This document shows positions 16,564 to 25,209 of a stretch of 64,000 nt of DNA, one piece after another. The notes under the pieces were generated by a model. That model was not told the DNA's origin and did no database searches. It saw only the letters and a program-made list of their open reading frames with translations. The stretch's first letter is position 1. Each line of letters begins with the position of its first letter. Source of the stretch: Alphaproteobacteria bacterium (GTDB lineage: Bacteria > Pseudomonadota > Alphaproteobacteria > Reyranellales > Reyranellaceae); NCBI GenBank assembly GCA_017308235.1, contig JAFKFL010000012.1, positions 124,001-188,000 on the forward strand, read 5' to 3'. The translations under genes were made by a program, and so were the position numbers.

Positions 16564-17371
16564 TCTCGTACTCCGACATTCTCCTTCCCGGTGCCGCGCA
16601 TTTCGCGCCGCCCAGAGCTCCGACCATCATCAGATAGTGGCCGAAGAAACCCTCGGGATTCAACTCGCGATACTTCGGATAGAGCTCGATGACCCCGGCA
16701 TGATCGCCACGGTCCCACCGCTTCAGCACCTCGATATCCATATCGCGCGCCGCGGCGGTGACGACCAGCGACGGATCAGGCGCCATGTGGGCGAGGATGG
16801 TGTCCATCGGCTCGAAACTGTGGCTCATCCCGCCGGCCGCCAGCAACGCGACACGGCAATCGGTATTCGCGATGCCTTCGGCGATCGCACGTCCCATGTC
16901 GAGGAAGTTGTGGCACTGCGCCGACTGGCAGGTGCCGATCGACAGGATCTTCTCGTTCTTGCGCAGGTAGTGGACCAGATTGATCGTCGGGTAGTGCAGC
17001 GGGATGTTGGGCTTGTCGTAGTTGACGATCCGGATGCCTTCTGCTGCGCCCGCCTTCGCGATCGCCGCCGAGAGCTCGGGGGCGCCGGGATAGTCATAGG
17101 GAATGTCCGACATGAACTCCGGGACCTCCTCGGAGGTATAGAGTCCCTTGTAGTGCGGCGCACCCGCCAGGATGTGGCTGATCGTGGTGAACCAGTGCGT
17201 GTCGAAGATGATGAACGTATCGGGCGCGGCACGATCGAGCGCCTGACGCATCTCCTTGAAACCCGCGATCAGCGACGTTTCCGCGCCGCCATAGATTTCG
17301 AGGCGCAGGTCGGTCGGCAACATGATTCCCGGCTGGTGGCTGACGACCGCCGCGGCAACAATTTTGCCCAT
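16514..17371 (-). CDS. LigB-type class III extradiol ring-cleavage dioxygenase
   Basis: A 285-residue homologue of the catalytic LigB superfamily, closest in style to homoprotocatechuate 2,3-dioxygenase-like proteins. Probable Fe(II) ligands lie in VVSHQPG (His12) and FDTHWFTT (near 59), with the acid/base His in AAGGMSHSFEP. Such enzymes open catechol rings next to the hydroxyls. The actual substrate is unknown. It is the first gene of a two-gene minus-strand unit with the GntR regulator and diverges from a Liv-type transporter. That suggests import of an aromatic acid or amide followed by ring cleavage. Confidence 0.85.
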   Translation of the reverse strand: MGKIVAAAVVSHQPGIMLPTDLRLEIYGGAETSLIAGFKEMRQALDRAAPDTFIIFDTHWFTTISHILAGAPHYKGLYTSEEVPEFMSDIPYDYPGAPELSAAIAKAGAAEGIRIVNYDKPNIPLHYPTINLVHYLRKNEKILSIGTCQSAQCHNFLDMGRAIAEGIANTDCRVALLAAGGMSHSFEPMDTILAHMAPDPSLVVTAAARDMDIEVLKRWDRGDHAGVIELYPKYRELNPEGFFGHYLMMVGALGGAKCAAPGRRMSEYENAAGTGQVHVWFDVAA

Positions 17372-17445
17372 CCATTCCTCCCGACAATCTTCTTATCTCT
17401 ACAGAGGCGATGGTCGGCATCGGCTGACGACTGTCAACAAAAATA

Positions 17446-17475
17446 TCGACATTCGTTATTCGATATCGATAATAC
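17446..17475 (+). promoter_or_regulatory. Promoter-like region with internal palindrome
   Basis: A TCGACA (17446-17451) and GATAAT (17468-17473) pair separated by 16 bp resembles a sigma70 promoter for the plus-strand transporter operon. The palindromic core TCGATATCGA lies at the downstream half of the spacer and overlaps the -10 box. The region is strikingly AT-rich in a GC-rich chromosome and is the natural place for the GntR regulator to bind. Confidence 0.45.
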
Positions 17476-17521
17476 GCCCAAGAAGTGCCGTCCTCGAACG
17501 GCGTCATGTGGGAGGGAAGAC

Positions 17522-18787
17522 ATGCGCAAGATCCCCGCCGTCCGCCGGCGTTCCGTGTTGAAGGGCGTCGCTGCAACGGGCGCCGCGACGATGCTGGCCC
17601 GGCCCGCCTTCGCCGCGCCCAGGACCTTGAAGATCGGCCTGGTCGCCCCGCAGACGGGACCGCTTAGCCTGTTCTCGGAACACATTCCGTTCGTGCTCGA
17701 TCAGGTCAAGAAGGCCACCGGCGGCAACCTCAAGATCGGCGGCACCAACCGGGCGTTCGAGATCATCGTCAAGGACAGCCAGTCCAATCCCAACCGCGCG
17801 TCGGAGGTGGCGAGCGACCTGATCCTGAAGGACAAGGTCGACATCATGTGCGCCTTCGCGACGCCTGAGACGGTCAATCCCGTCTCCGACCAGTGCGAGC
17901 TGAACGGCGTGCCCTGCGTCTCCAATGACGCGCCGCTCGAGCCCTGGTTCTTCGGCCGGCATGGCGATCCGAAGAAGGGCTTCGAATGGACCTACAACTA
18001 CTTCTTCTCGGCGGGCACGACCATCGGCGCGATGCTGTCGATGTGGAACCGGATCCCCAGCAACAAGAAGATGGGCGTGCTGTGGCCCAACGATAATGAC
18101 GGCAACGCCTTCTCCCAGGTGATGCCGCCGCCGATCAAGGCAGCGGGCTTCACCATCGTCGATCCGGGCCGCTTCGATCTGCCGGCCAACAACTTCGATG
18201 CGCAGATCTCGGCCTTCAAGGCGGCCGGGGTCGAGGCCGTCTTCACGGTGACGCCGGCGCCGGAGTTCACGGTGTTCTGGAACAGCTGCGCCCAGCAGGG
18301 TTACAAGCCCAAGATCGTGACGCCGGGCAAAGTCGCCGAGTTCCCGCCGGGCGTCTATCCGTTCGGCGATCGCGCCATCAACTTCAGCATCGAGGTCTGG
18401 TGGTCGCGCTTCCATCCCTTCTCCTCGGGCATGACCGGCCAGAGCTCGGCCGAACTTGCCGACGAATACGAGAAGGTGAGCGGCCGACAGGCTTCGATGG
18501 GGCTGGGCTTCCGCCATGCCCTGTTCGAGACAGCCTTCGACACGCTGAAGCGCACACACGATCTCGACAAGCACGAGTCGGTGCGCGATGCGCTGCGCGA
18601 CATGGACTACAAGTCTGTGGTCGGGCCGGTGAACTTCAAGAAAGGCCCCTTTCCCAACACCTCCCTGACGCCGATCGTGGGCGGCCAGTGGCGCAAGGGC
18701 AAGAAGTGGCCACTCGATCTCATCATCGTCGACAACAGCGCCGCCAAGGAAATCCCGGTGGGCGGCGAACCCGAGGCGATGGCATAG
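17522..18787 (+). CDS. Branched-chain amino acid-type ABC substrate-binding protein, Tat signal
   Basis: A 421-residue periplasmic binding protein of the Leu/Ile/Val (Peripla_BP_6) class. The N-terminus RRRSVLKGVAATGAATM is a twin-arginine signal. The mature start TLKIGLVAPQTGPLSLFSEH is the standard family beginning. The ligand may be an aromatic or amide compound rather than an amino acid, given the divergent ring-cleavage gene. It is the first gene of SBP-livG-livF-livH-livM. The ATG at 17522 follows GGAGGGAAGAC; the longer open frame upstream is antisense to the dioxygenase. Confidence 0.94.
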   Translation: MRKIPAVRRRSVLKGVAATGAATMLARPAFAAPRTLKIGLVAPQTGPLSLFSEHIPFVLDQVKKATGGNLKIGGTNRAFEIIVKDSQSNPNRASEVASDLILKDKVDIMCAFATPETVNPVSDQCELNGVPCVSNDAPLEPWFFGRHGDPKKGFEWTYNYFFSAGTTIGAMLSMWNRIPSNKKMGVLWPNDNDGNAFSQVMPPPIKAAGFTIVDPGRFDLPANNFDAQISAFKAAGVEAVFTVTPAPEFTVFWNSCAQQGYKPKIVTPGKVAEFPPGVYPFGDRAINFSIEVWWSRFHPFSSGMTGQSSAELADEYEKVSGRQASMGLGFRHALFETAFDTLKRTHDLDKHESVRDALRDMDYKSVVGPVNFKKGPFPNTSLTPIVGGQWRKGKKWPLDLIIVDNSAAKEIPVGGEPEAMA

Positions 18788-18842
18788 CGCTTCGTCGGCA
18801 CAAGGTAGTCTTCTCCGTTCCAGGTGTATTGTTGGTCGGGTG

Positions 18843-19568
18843 ATGATCGAGCGTTCGACCATCCTTGAGATCACGGGGCTCACCAAGCGTTTCGGCGGCC
18901 TCTCCGTGATCAATGGACTCGACATCACCGTGGGGCGGCAGGAGATCCTGGGCATCATCGGGCCCAACGGCGCGGGCAAGACGACGCTATTCAACCTGGT
19001 GGCGGGCGTGCTGCAGCCCACCGCCGGGACGATCCGTTACGAGGGCCGCGAGATCGGCGGGCTGCGTGCCTGGGACCGTTGCCGGCTGGGCATCGGCCGC
19101 ACCTACCAGATCCCCAAGCCGTTCTCGCACATGAGCGTCTTCGAGAACGTGCTGACGGCGGCGGTGCATGGCGCAGGCAAGAGCATCCGCGCCGCGCGCG
19201 AGCAGGCCGAGACGATGCTCGAGCTCACCGGGTTGGCGGCCGATCACGCGCAACCCGCCGGACAGCTTACCCTGCTCGACCTCAAACGCCTCGAGCTTTG
19301 CCGCGCACTTGCCGTCGAGCCCCGGCTCCTGTTGCTCGACGAGATCGCGGGTGGACTGACCGACGCCGAGGTCGACACGCTGCTCGGCATCATCCAGCGC
19401 GTGCACGAGAAGGGTACGGCGATCGTCTGGATCGAGCATGTCATCCGCGCCCTTCGCCGGCTCTGCCATCGCATTGCCGTGCTGCACGAGGGCGCCTTCG
19501 TCACGATCGGCGAGCCCGAAACCGTGCTGGCCGATGCGCACGTCAAAACCATCTATCTCGGCGAATGA
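18843..19568 (+). CDS. livG: ABC transporter ATP-binding protein, LivG-like
   Basis: A 241-residue ATPase of the branched-chain class. Walker A is GPNGAGKTTLF, Walker B LLLLDEIAGGL, and the switch histidine is in WIEHVIRAL. The usual LSGGQ signature is replaced by LTLLDLKRLELCRAL, which is characteristic of a LivG subfamily rather than a defect. ATG at 18843 or GTG at 18840 could start it. It ends one base before livF. It would pair with LivF on the LivHM permease. Confidence 0.93.
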   Translation: MIERSTILEITGLTKRFGGLSVINGLDITVGRQEILGIIGPNGAGKTTLFNLVAGVLQPTAGTIRYEGREIGGLRAWDRCRLGIGRTYQIPKPFSHMSVFENVLTAAVHGAGKSIRAAREQAETMLELTGLAADHAQPAGQLTLLDLKRLELCRALAVEPRLLLLDEIAGGLTDAEVDTLLGIIQRVHEKGTAIVWIEHVIRALRRLCHRIAVLHEGAFVTIGEPETVLADAHVKTIYLGE

Positions 19569-19569
19569 A

Positions 19570-20295
19570 ATGGCGGTGAGCTCGTCCGCGGAGGTCCCGC
19601 TGCTCTCGATCGAGGGGCTGTCGGTCTACTATCAGCAGTTCCGGGCCCTGCACGGCATCGACATCGCCGTGGGCCAGGGCGAGATCGTGTCGATCATCGG
19701 CGCGAACGGCGCGGGGAAATCGTCGCTCTTGAAGGCGATCGTGTCCCAGGTCGACCGTATCGAAGGCCGCATCCAGTTCGCGGGCGCCAACATCGCCAAC
19801 CAGCCGACGCCCGCCATCGTGGCCTCCGGCATCGCCCTGGTGCCCGAAGGCCGCCGGCTGTTTCCCTCGCTCACGGTCGAGGAGAACCTCGAGATCGGCT
19901 GGCAGATCGGGCGCAAAGGCAGCGGCGTCAAGCTCAGCGAGGTGTTCGACCTCTTCCCCGTCCTGCGCGAGAAACGCCGCCAGCCGGCCTGGCAGCTTTC
20001 CGGCGGCCAGCAGCAGATGGTGGCGCTCGGCCGCGCGCTGCTCGCCGACCCGCGCCTTCTCCTCTGCGACGAGATCAGCCTTGGCCTCGCGCCGACGATC
20101 GTGAACGATCTCTACACCCTGCTGCTGTCGATCAACCAGCGCGGCATCGGCATCGTGCTGGTCGAGCAGGACATTCGCCGCTCGCTGGCCATCGCCAACC
20201 GTTTCTACTGCCTGCTCGAAGGCCGCATCTCGCTCTCCGGCAAACCGTCCGATTTCGACCGCGATACCATCACGCGGCATTATTTCGGGTCCTGA
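19570..20295 (+). CDS. livF: ABC transporter ATP-binding protein, LivF-like
   Basis: A 241-residue ATPase. Walker A is GANGAGKSSLL, the signature is WQLSGGQQQMVALGRAL, and Walker B is LLLCDEISLGLAP, all typical of LivF. The ATG at 19570 lies just after the livG stop (19566-19568), giving translational coupling; a longer frame upstream overlaps livG in another frame. It is followed by livH five bases later. It energizes uptake together with LivG. Confidence 0.94.
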   Translation: MAVSSSAEVPLLSIEGLSVYYQQFRALHGIDIAVGQGEIVSIIGANGAGKSSLLKAIVSQVDRIEGRIQFAGANIANQPTPAIVASGIALVPEGRRLFPSLTVEENLEIGWQIGRKGSGVKLSEVFDLFPVLREKRRQPAWQLSGGQQQMVALGRALLADPRLLLCDEISLGLAPTIVNDLYTLLLSINQRGIGIVLVEQDIRRSLAIANRFYCLLEGRISLSGKPSDFDRDTITRHYFGS

Positions 20296-20300
20296 AGCGC

Positions 20301-21164
20301 ATGGTCGTCACCTACCTCAACCTCATCATCCAGGGCGTGCTGCTGGGCGGGCTCTACGCGATCTTCGCGCTCGGCCTTTCGCTCTCGGTGGGCGTGATGC
20401 GCTTCGTCAACATCGCGCATGGCGACTTCATCGTCCTTGTCTCGTTCCTGCTGCTCACCATAGCCACGGCGTTGCACATCAACGTGTTGCTGGCCCTCGT
20501 GCTGATGATCCCGGTGGCGTTCGGCGGCGGCTGGCTGCTGCAGCGCGTGCTGCTGCAGCGGGTCATCGGCCCCAACGTGCTGTTGCCGCTCCTCGTCACC
20601 TTCGGGCTCTCGATCATCGTGCAGAACGGCCTCCTGCAAGGGTTCGGCGCCGACACGCGCACCTTGTCGGCCGGCAGCCTCGACACTGCGAGCCTCCACA
20701 TCGGCGGCTTCTATGTCGGTCTCCTGCCGGTGTTGACCTTCGCGCTCGCGGTCGCGCTGGTGGTGGGCTTCGACTGGCTGCTCTATCGCTCCCGGATCGG
20801 CGCCAGCATTCGCGCCGTGGCCGACGACGTCGCTGCCGCGGACCTGATCGGCCTTTCCTCGGTACGGGTCTACGCCATCGCCATGGGCATCGTGGGCGTC
20901 ACGGTGGCGATCGCGGCCTGCTTCATGGGGCTGCGTATGAACTTCGATGCCACCAGCGGGCCGAGCCGGCTGCTGGTCGCCTTCGAGGTCGTCGTGTTGG
21001 GCGGGCTCGGCAGCCTGCGCGGCACCTTGCTCGGCGGCATCATCCTCGGCATCGCCCAGACGATCGGTGGCCAGATCGACGGTGCCTGGCAGGTGCTGGC
21101 CGGCCATCTCGTCTTTCTGGTGATCTTCCTGCTGCGGCCCCAGGGCCTCCTTCCCCGGTACTAG
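20301..21164 (+). CDS. livH: ABC transporter permease, LivH-like
   Basis: A 287-residue inner-membrane permease with about eight hydrophobic segments. It starts with the family motif LNLIIQGVLLGGLYAIFALG and continues GVMRFVNIAHGDFIVL, as in LivH. The cytoplasmic coupling region is SRIGASIRAVADDVAAADLIG, and the C-terminal VVLGGLGSLRGTLLGGIILG is conserved. It lies between livF (5 bp) and livM (8 bp) in the same operon. Confidence 0.95.
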   Translation: MVVTYLNLIIQGVLLGGLYAIFALGLSLSVGVMRFVNIAHGDFIVLVSFLLLTIATALHINVLLALVLMIPVAFGGGWLLQRVLLQRVIGPNVLLPLLVTFGLSIIVQNGLLQGFGADTRTLSAGSLDTASLHIGGFYVGLLPVLTFALAVALVVGFDWLLYRSRIGASIRAVADDVAAADLIGLSSVRVYAIAMGIVGVTVAIAACFMGLRMNFDATSGPSRLLVAFEVVVLGGLGSLRGTLLGGIILGIAQTIGGQIDGAWQVLAGHLVFLVIFLLRPQGLLPRY

Positions 21165-21172
21165 GAGCGCAC

Positions 21173-22186
21173 GTGCCCCGGCATCAACGTCTCTCGATCG
21201 CGGTCGGTCGCATCGTCCTGGTGGGCGCGGCCGCCATCCTCGCCGGCGCGCCCTTCTTCCTCGGCGCGGGCGACCTCACCGTGCTGACGGAGTTCCTCTG
21301 CCTGCTGGTGCTGGCCTGGATGTGGAACCTGCTGGCGGGGTACGCCGACATCGTGACCGTGGGCCAGCACGCTTTCGTGGGCGTCGGCGCCTATACCTTC
21401 TACGGCACCGTGGTCCTGCTGGGCGTCGACCCCTACCTTGCCTTCGCCGCGGCCGCGCTGATGGCGCTGGTGATCGCCTTGCCCGCGATGATGATCGTCT
21501 TTCGCTTGCGCGCCGCCTATCTCGCGGTCGGCACCTGGGTGGTGGCCGAAGTGCTGATGCTGATCGCGGGCAAGCTGCCGAACTTCGGCTTCGGTTCGGG
21601 CGTCAGCCTGCCGGTGCGCGTCGCGCGCGAGTTCGGCGCGCGACCCGACGAGCGGTTCGCCACCATCTACTGGCTCGCCTTCGCCCTGGCGGCGGCGACG
21701 TTCGCCAGCACCTATTTCCTGTTGCGCTCGCGCATCGGGCTCGGCCTGACGGCCATGCGCGACAACGAGGAGGCGGCGGGCGCCATGGGCATCAACCTGG
21801 TGCGCGCGAGAGTCATCTGCTTCCTCTGGACCGCGCCCTTCCTGGGCCTCGCCGGCGCCATCATCACCCTGCAGAAGCTCCGCATATCGCCGCCCGCCTC
21901 GTTCAGCATCATCGACTGGACGGTGTTCGTGATCTTCAACGTCGTGATCGGTGGCATCGGCAGCCTGGAAGGCCCCATCTTGGGCACGGCACTGTTCTTC
22001 ATCCTGCGCGAATACCTCGCCCAGCTCGGCACCTGGCATCTCATCATCCTGGGCACGCTCTCGATCGTCATCATTCTGATCGAACCGCGCGGCCTGTGGG
22101 GGCTGTTGCGGCGCGTGCTGGGCGGCGACCTCATCCCGGTGTCGCATGGCGCGCGACCGGGCTTCGGGATCACCCGCAAAAGCTGA
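21173..22186 (+). CDS. livM: ABC transporter permease, LivM-like
   Basis: A 337-residue permease with about ten hydrophobic segments. Family motifs are MWNLLAGYADIVTVGQHAFVG in the first third, LRSRIGLGLTAMRDNEEAAGA for the coupling helix, and VVIGGIGSLEGPILGTALFF near the end. The start is a GTG at 21173 with AGGAG five to six bases upstream. It completes the Liv-type importer. Its stop is immediately followed by the tandem 13-bp repeat array. Confidence 0.94.
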   Translation: MPRHQRLSIAVGRIVLVGAAAILAGAPFFLGAGDLTVLTEFLCLLVLAWMWNLLAGYADIVTVGQHAFVGVGAYTFYGTVVLLGVDPYLAFAAAALMALVIALPAMMIVFRLRAAYLAVGTWVVAEVLMLIAGKLPNFGFGSGVSLPVRVAREFGARPDERFATIYWLAFALAAATFASTYFLLRSRIGLGLTAMRDNEEAAGAMGINLVRARVICFLWTAPFLGLAGAIITLQKLRISPPASFSIIDWTVFVIFNVVIGGIGSLEGPILGTALFFILREYLAQLGTWHLIILGTLSIVIILIEPRGLWGLLRRVLGGDLIPVSHGARPGFGITRKS

Positions 22187-22191
22187 CGATC

Positions 22192-22301
22192 AGCGCCCGT
22201 TGGCAGCGCCCGTTGGCAGCGCCCGTTGGCAGCGCCCGTTGGCAGCGCCCGTTGGCAGCGCCCGTTGGCAGCGCCCGTTGGCAGCGCCCGTTGGCAGCGC
22301 C
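22192..22301. repeat. Eight tandem copies of a 13-bp unit
   Basis: The unit AGCGCCCGTTGGC is repeated eight times without a mismatch (22192-22295), followed by a partial AGCGCC. It begins five bases after the livM stop and ends four bases before the convergent beta-propeller stop codon at 22306. Perfect identity suggests recent slippage expansion. Units contain no spacers, so this is not a CRISPR array. Confidence 0.97.
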
Positions 22302-22305
22302 TATG

Positions 22306-23586
22306 TCAACGCATGTTGCCGGTATGGCCGAGCGAGTAGCGGCCGGGCTGCGGCCAGACGGCGAGCCCATGCGGTTCGCGGCCGACCTTGACCTGGTCGA
22401 CGGCGCCGGTCGCCGTGTCGAAGCGGTAGACCACGTCGTCGAAGCGGCCTGACAGCCAGAGATATTTGCCGTCGGCCGAGACATTGCCCATGTCGGGGCT
22501 GCCGCCGCCGGGCACCGGCCAGGTGGCCACCACCTTCTGGGTCGAGAAGTCGATCACCGACACGCTGCCCTTGCCGCGGCGGGGTCCCAGCATCTTGTTG
22601 CTGCCGCGGTTGGCGACGTAGAGCAGTTTGCCGTCGCGGCTGGGGTAGAGCCCGTGCGCGCCGACGCCTGTCGGGATGAAGCCGATCTGGCGGAACGACA
22701 CGCCGTCCACGACATGCACGCCGTCCGCCAGCATGTCGGCGACATAGAACAGCTTGCCGTCGGGCGAGATACGAATGTCCTGCGGCATGCCGCGCGAGGC
22801 GCAGATGGTGCCAAGCTCCTGCGATTCGCTCACGATCGCCGGCTTCTTCTCGAACACCTCGAGCTGCGCCACGACGTCGGGCCGCTGATAGTAGGGCGTG
22901 AGCACCAGCGTGCCGACGACGCTGCGGTTCACCATGTCGATCTTGGTCACCGCACCGTCGAACTCGCAGGTGAACAGCGCGTAGGTGCCGTCGATCGAGT
23001 AGTCGGCATGGTTGACGCCGCCGCACTTGGGCACGGGGATCGAGAACTCCATCTTCATCGTGCGCGGGTCGCGGAAGTCGAGCCGCCGCAGCTCCTCGGC
23101 GACGACGATCGCGTAGCGACCGTTCGGCGTCCAATAGAGGTTGTAGGGATCGTCGACCGGGATGGCCTCGCCGGGCCTGCCCGTGTTCGGATCGAGCGGC
23201 GTCAGGCTGCCGTCGGTGCGGCCTTCGGCATTGTTGGCGACCCACAGTGTCCTGAGATCCCACGACGGCACGACATGCTGCGGGTTGTGGCCGACCTTGA
23301 AGGTGTCGACGACCTGCATGGTCGCGGGATCGATCACCGAGACGCTGTTGCTGCGCCGATTGGGAACATAGACCCGCGGCAGGGCGCCCTCGACCACCGG
23401 GCTCATCTTGCCGGCCACCGTCTCGCTGTAGAGGTTGGTCGGATCGACCACCGGCGGCATGCCGGGAACCGTGACGATCGCTTCGGCCGCCGCCGGCGGC
23501 GACAACCGGGCCGTTTGGGCCGCGGCCCACCAGCCCACGCCGGCAACGGCCAGCGTGGCAAATGCGAGAAGTCGAATAGCTTTCAT
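22306..23586 (-). CDS. Secreted YVTN-type beta-propeller protein
   Basis: A 426-residue protein with an N-terminal signal peptide (about 1-24, LLAFATLAVAGVGWWAAAQTA) and repeated beta-propeller blades, e.g. RVYVPNRRSNSVSVIDPATM, KLFYVADMLADGVHVVDG and KLLYVANRGSNKMLG. Such 40-residue YVTN repeats form six- or seven-bladed propellers in the periplasm. They often accompany quinoprotein or periplasmic oxidation systems, but no catalytic motif is visible. It starts four bases after the creatininase-family gene and is almost certainly co-transcribed with it. Confidence 0.88.
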   Translation of the reverse strand: MKAIRLLAFATLAVAGVGWWAAAQTARLSPPAAAEAIVTVPGMPPVVDPTNLYSETVAGKMSPVVEGALPRVYVPNRRSNSVSVIDPATMQVVDTFKVGHNPQHVVPSWDLRTLWVANNAEGRTDGSLTPLDPNTGRPGEAIPVDDPYNLYWTPNGRYAIVVAEELRRLDFRDPRTMKMEFSIPVPKCGGVNHADYSIDGTYALFTCEFDGAVTKIDMVNRSVVGTLVLTPYYQRPDVVAQLEVFEKKPAIVSESQELGTICASRGMPQDIRISPDGKLFYVADMLADGVHVVDGVSFRQIGFIPTGVGAHGLYPSRDGKLLYVANRGSNKMLGPRRGKGSVSVIDFSTQKVVATWPVPGGGSPDMGNVSADGKYLWLSGRFDDVVYRFDTATGAVDQVKVGREPHGLAVWPQPGRYSLGHTGNMR

Positions 23587-23590
23587 GGAC

Positions 23591-24409
23591 TCAGTGCTTC
23601 TCCAGCCGCGCCTTTTTTATCGCAGCCACCGTATCGTTGACGATGAGGTCGACGCCGATCCGGCCGAGCTCCACATTCGCCCGCCGCGGATCGCCTTCGA
23701 CGCCGCTCTTCGCGTCCGGTGCTGCCGTGAGCCGGTCGGGCCGCACCATCTCGGGATTGGTCGCAAGCTCGAGCGAGGTGTCGGCGGCGCCGGCATGCGT
23801 GCCGATCTCGACATCGCTCAGGCCCTTGGCCCGCAGCGCCTGCCGATAGGCCGCCTGGGTCGCGTTGTAATAGGCCGCGATGAAATGCGCGTGCGCCGGG
23901 GTGCCGGCCCACTGCCGGTCCAGCCGTTCGGCGACCTCCTTCAGCTGGGTTTGATAACCGCCATGATCGCCGATCAGCACGACCTGCGTGAAACCCGCCT
24001 GCTTGAAGCTCTGCGCCGCGCCCTCGAGCACGCCCTTGAAGGCCGCCACCGGCACCGAGATCGTGCCGGGAAAGCGCATGTGCCCGGTGGGCGGCGTGAC
24101 GTTGCCTTCGGGAACATAGGCGAAGACCGGCGCCACCAACGTGTCGCCCAGGGCAGACGCGATCCGACCCGCCAGGACCTTCACCCGTGCATTGTGCTTG
24201 CCGAGCGCAAGATGTGGGCCGCTTTGCTCGGTCCCGCCCACCGGCACAATGATCGTCGTGGTCCCGGCCGCCAGCGCGTCGCGAAGCTCGGTCCAGGTCA
24301 GATCTTCTAGATAGGGACTCCGGGTGGCCGCCTGCGCCACCGAGGCGTCAGTACCGAGACAGAAGACAAAAAGGATCAGGCCGGCCAAGCCGAACGCAGC
24401 GCGCATCAA
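23591..24409 (-). CDS. Exported creatininase-family hydrolase
   Basis: A 272-residue member of the creatininase/creatinine amidohydrolase superfamily with a signal peptide (about 1-28, LILFVFCLGTDASVAQA). Family core: IIVPVGGTEQSGPHLALGKHN, VLIGDHGGYQTQLKE, and HAGAADTSLELATNPEMV. In the first motif the usual EQHG reads EQSG, and the aspartate expected after LPLGTD is replaced, so metal binding may differ from classic creatininase. It is the first gene of a two-gene operon with the beta-propeller protein. A periplasmic amidohydrolase or lactam-opening role is possible; the substrate is unknown. Confidence 0.85.
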   Translation of the reverse strand: MMRAAFGLAGLILFVFCLGTDASVAQAATRSPYLEDLTWTELRDALAAGTTTIIVPVGGTEQSGPHLALGKHNARVKVLAGRIASALGDTLVAPVFAYVPEGNVTPPTGHMRFPGTISVPVAAFKGVLEGAAQSFKQAGFTQVVLIGDHGGYQTQLKEVAERLDRQWAGTPAHAHFIAAYYNATQAAYRQALRAKGLSDVEIGTHAGAADTSLELATNPEMVRPDRLTAAPDAKSGVEGDPRRANVELGRIGVDLIVNDTVAAIKKARLEKH

Positions 24410-24501
24410 CGCCTCTCCCCGGGCGACAGGCCTTCTACGCTATCGTCTTTCAGGCCGCCAGTGCCGCGAGCACTTCGGCCCTGCGGTATGAAGGCGCTTT
24501 T

Positions 24502-25209
24502 TTAAGTGTTTACAAGGCCGTCGAGCCAAGTCTTCAGCACCGCCCGGCCGGACCGGGTCAGCACGCCGGCATGCTGCCGGGCCTCGGCGCGCAGCCCTAC
24601 GACATCGATCCGCTCTGCCGCGAGCTCACCGGTATGGCCGATCAGCCAGCGTTCGAAACAAGAAAGATCCGCCTCGAGATGGAACTGCAGGCCAAGCACG
24701 CGGCTGCCGAGGCCGAAGGCCTGGTTGGGGGTGATCTCGGTTTCGGCAAGGCGCTCGGCGCCCACCGGGAGATCGAACGTATCGCCATGCCAGTGCAGCA
24801 CCGGGCTGCCGTTGCGTTCAAGGACGCCGAGCGGCGTGGCCCGACCCTCCGCCGTCAGCGTCACCGGCGCAAAGCCGATCTCCTTCGCGGGTCCAACATA
24901 GACGCGCGCGCCGAGCGCCCGCGCGAGAAGCTGAGCGCCGAGGCAAATGCCCAGCACCGGCACCTCCCGCCGCAGACTGTCCTCAATCAGCCGCAGTTCG
25001 TCGGCCAGGAAGGGATAGCGATCATCGTCGTAGGCGCCGATCGGCCCGCCGAGGACGACCAGCAGATCATCCCGGTCGAGCCGCAAGTCGGCCAGGCCAT
25101 CGACGCCGGCATCGCGATAGCTTGCCTCGTAGCGCGCGGCCGAAAGCTCTTCGCCAAGCAGCCCGAGATCCTCGAAGGCGAGATGGCGCAGGGCGACGGC
25201 ACGCTTCAT
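24502..25209 (-). CDS. Class I glutamine amidotransferase (GMP-synthase-like GATase)
   Basis: A 235-residue class I glutamine amidotransferase domain protein. The nucleophile is Cys89 in VLGICLGAQLLA, with His177 and Glu179 in VLGLQFHLEAD; the oxyanion strand is VVLGGPIGAYDDD. Stand-alone GATases of this type hydrolyse gamma-glutamyl or similar amide bonds in catabolic pathways, as PuuD does. Its start overlaps the stop of the AA_synth gene by ATGA (25206-25209), so the two are coupled. The combination suggests an amide or amino-acid catabolic unit controlled by the neighbouring XRE-cupin regulator. Confidence 0.9.
   Translation of the reverse strand: MKRAVALRHLAFEDLGLLGEELSAARYEASYRDAGVDGLADLRLDRDDLLVVLGGPIGAYDDDRYPFLADELRLIEDSLRREVPVLGICLGAQLLARALGARVYVGPAKEIGFAPVTLTAEGRATPLGVLERNGSPVLHWHGDTFDLPVGAERLAETEITPNQAFGLGSRVLGLQFHLEADLSCFERWLIGHTGELAAERIDVVGLRAEARQHAGVLTRSGRAVLKTWLDGLVNT

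Noticed and set aside
18843..19568. Defective LivG lacking the LSGGQ signature
   Set aside because: LTLLDLKRLE together with DEIAGGL and WIEHV is the normal form of a LivG subfamily, so the gene is probably functional.
22192..22301. CRISPR-like array
   Set aside because: Units are 13 bp, contiguous and without spacers, and there are no cas genes.
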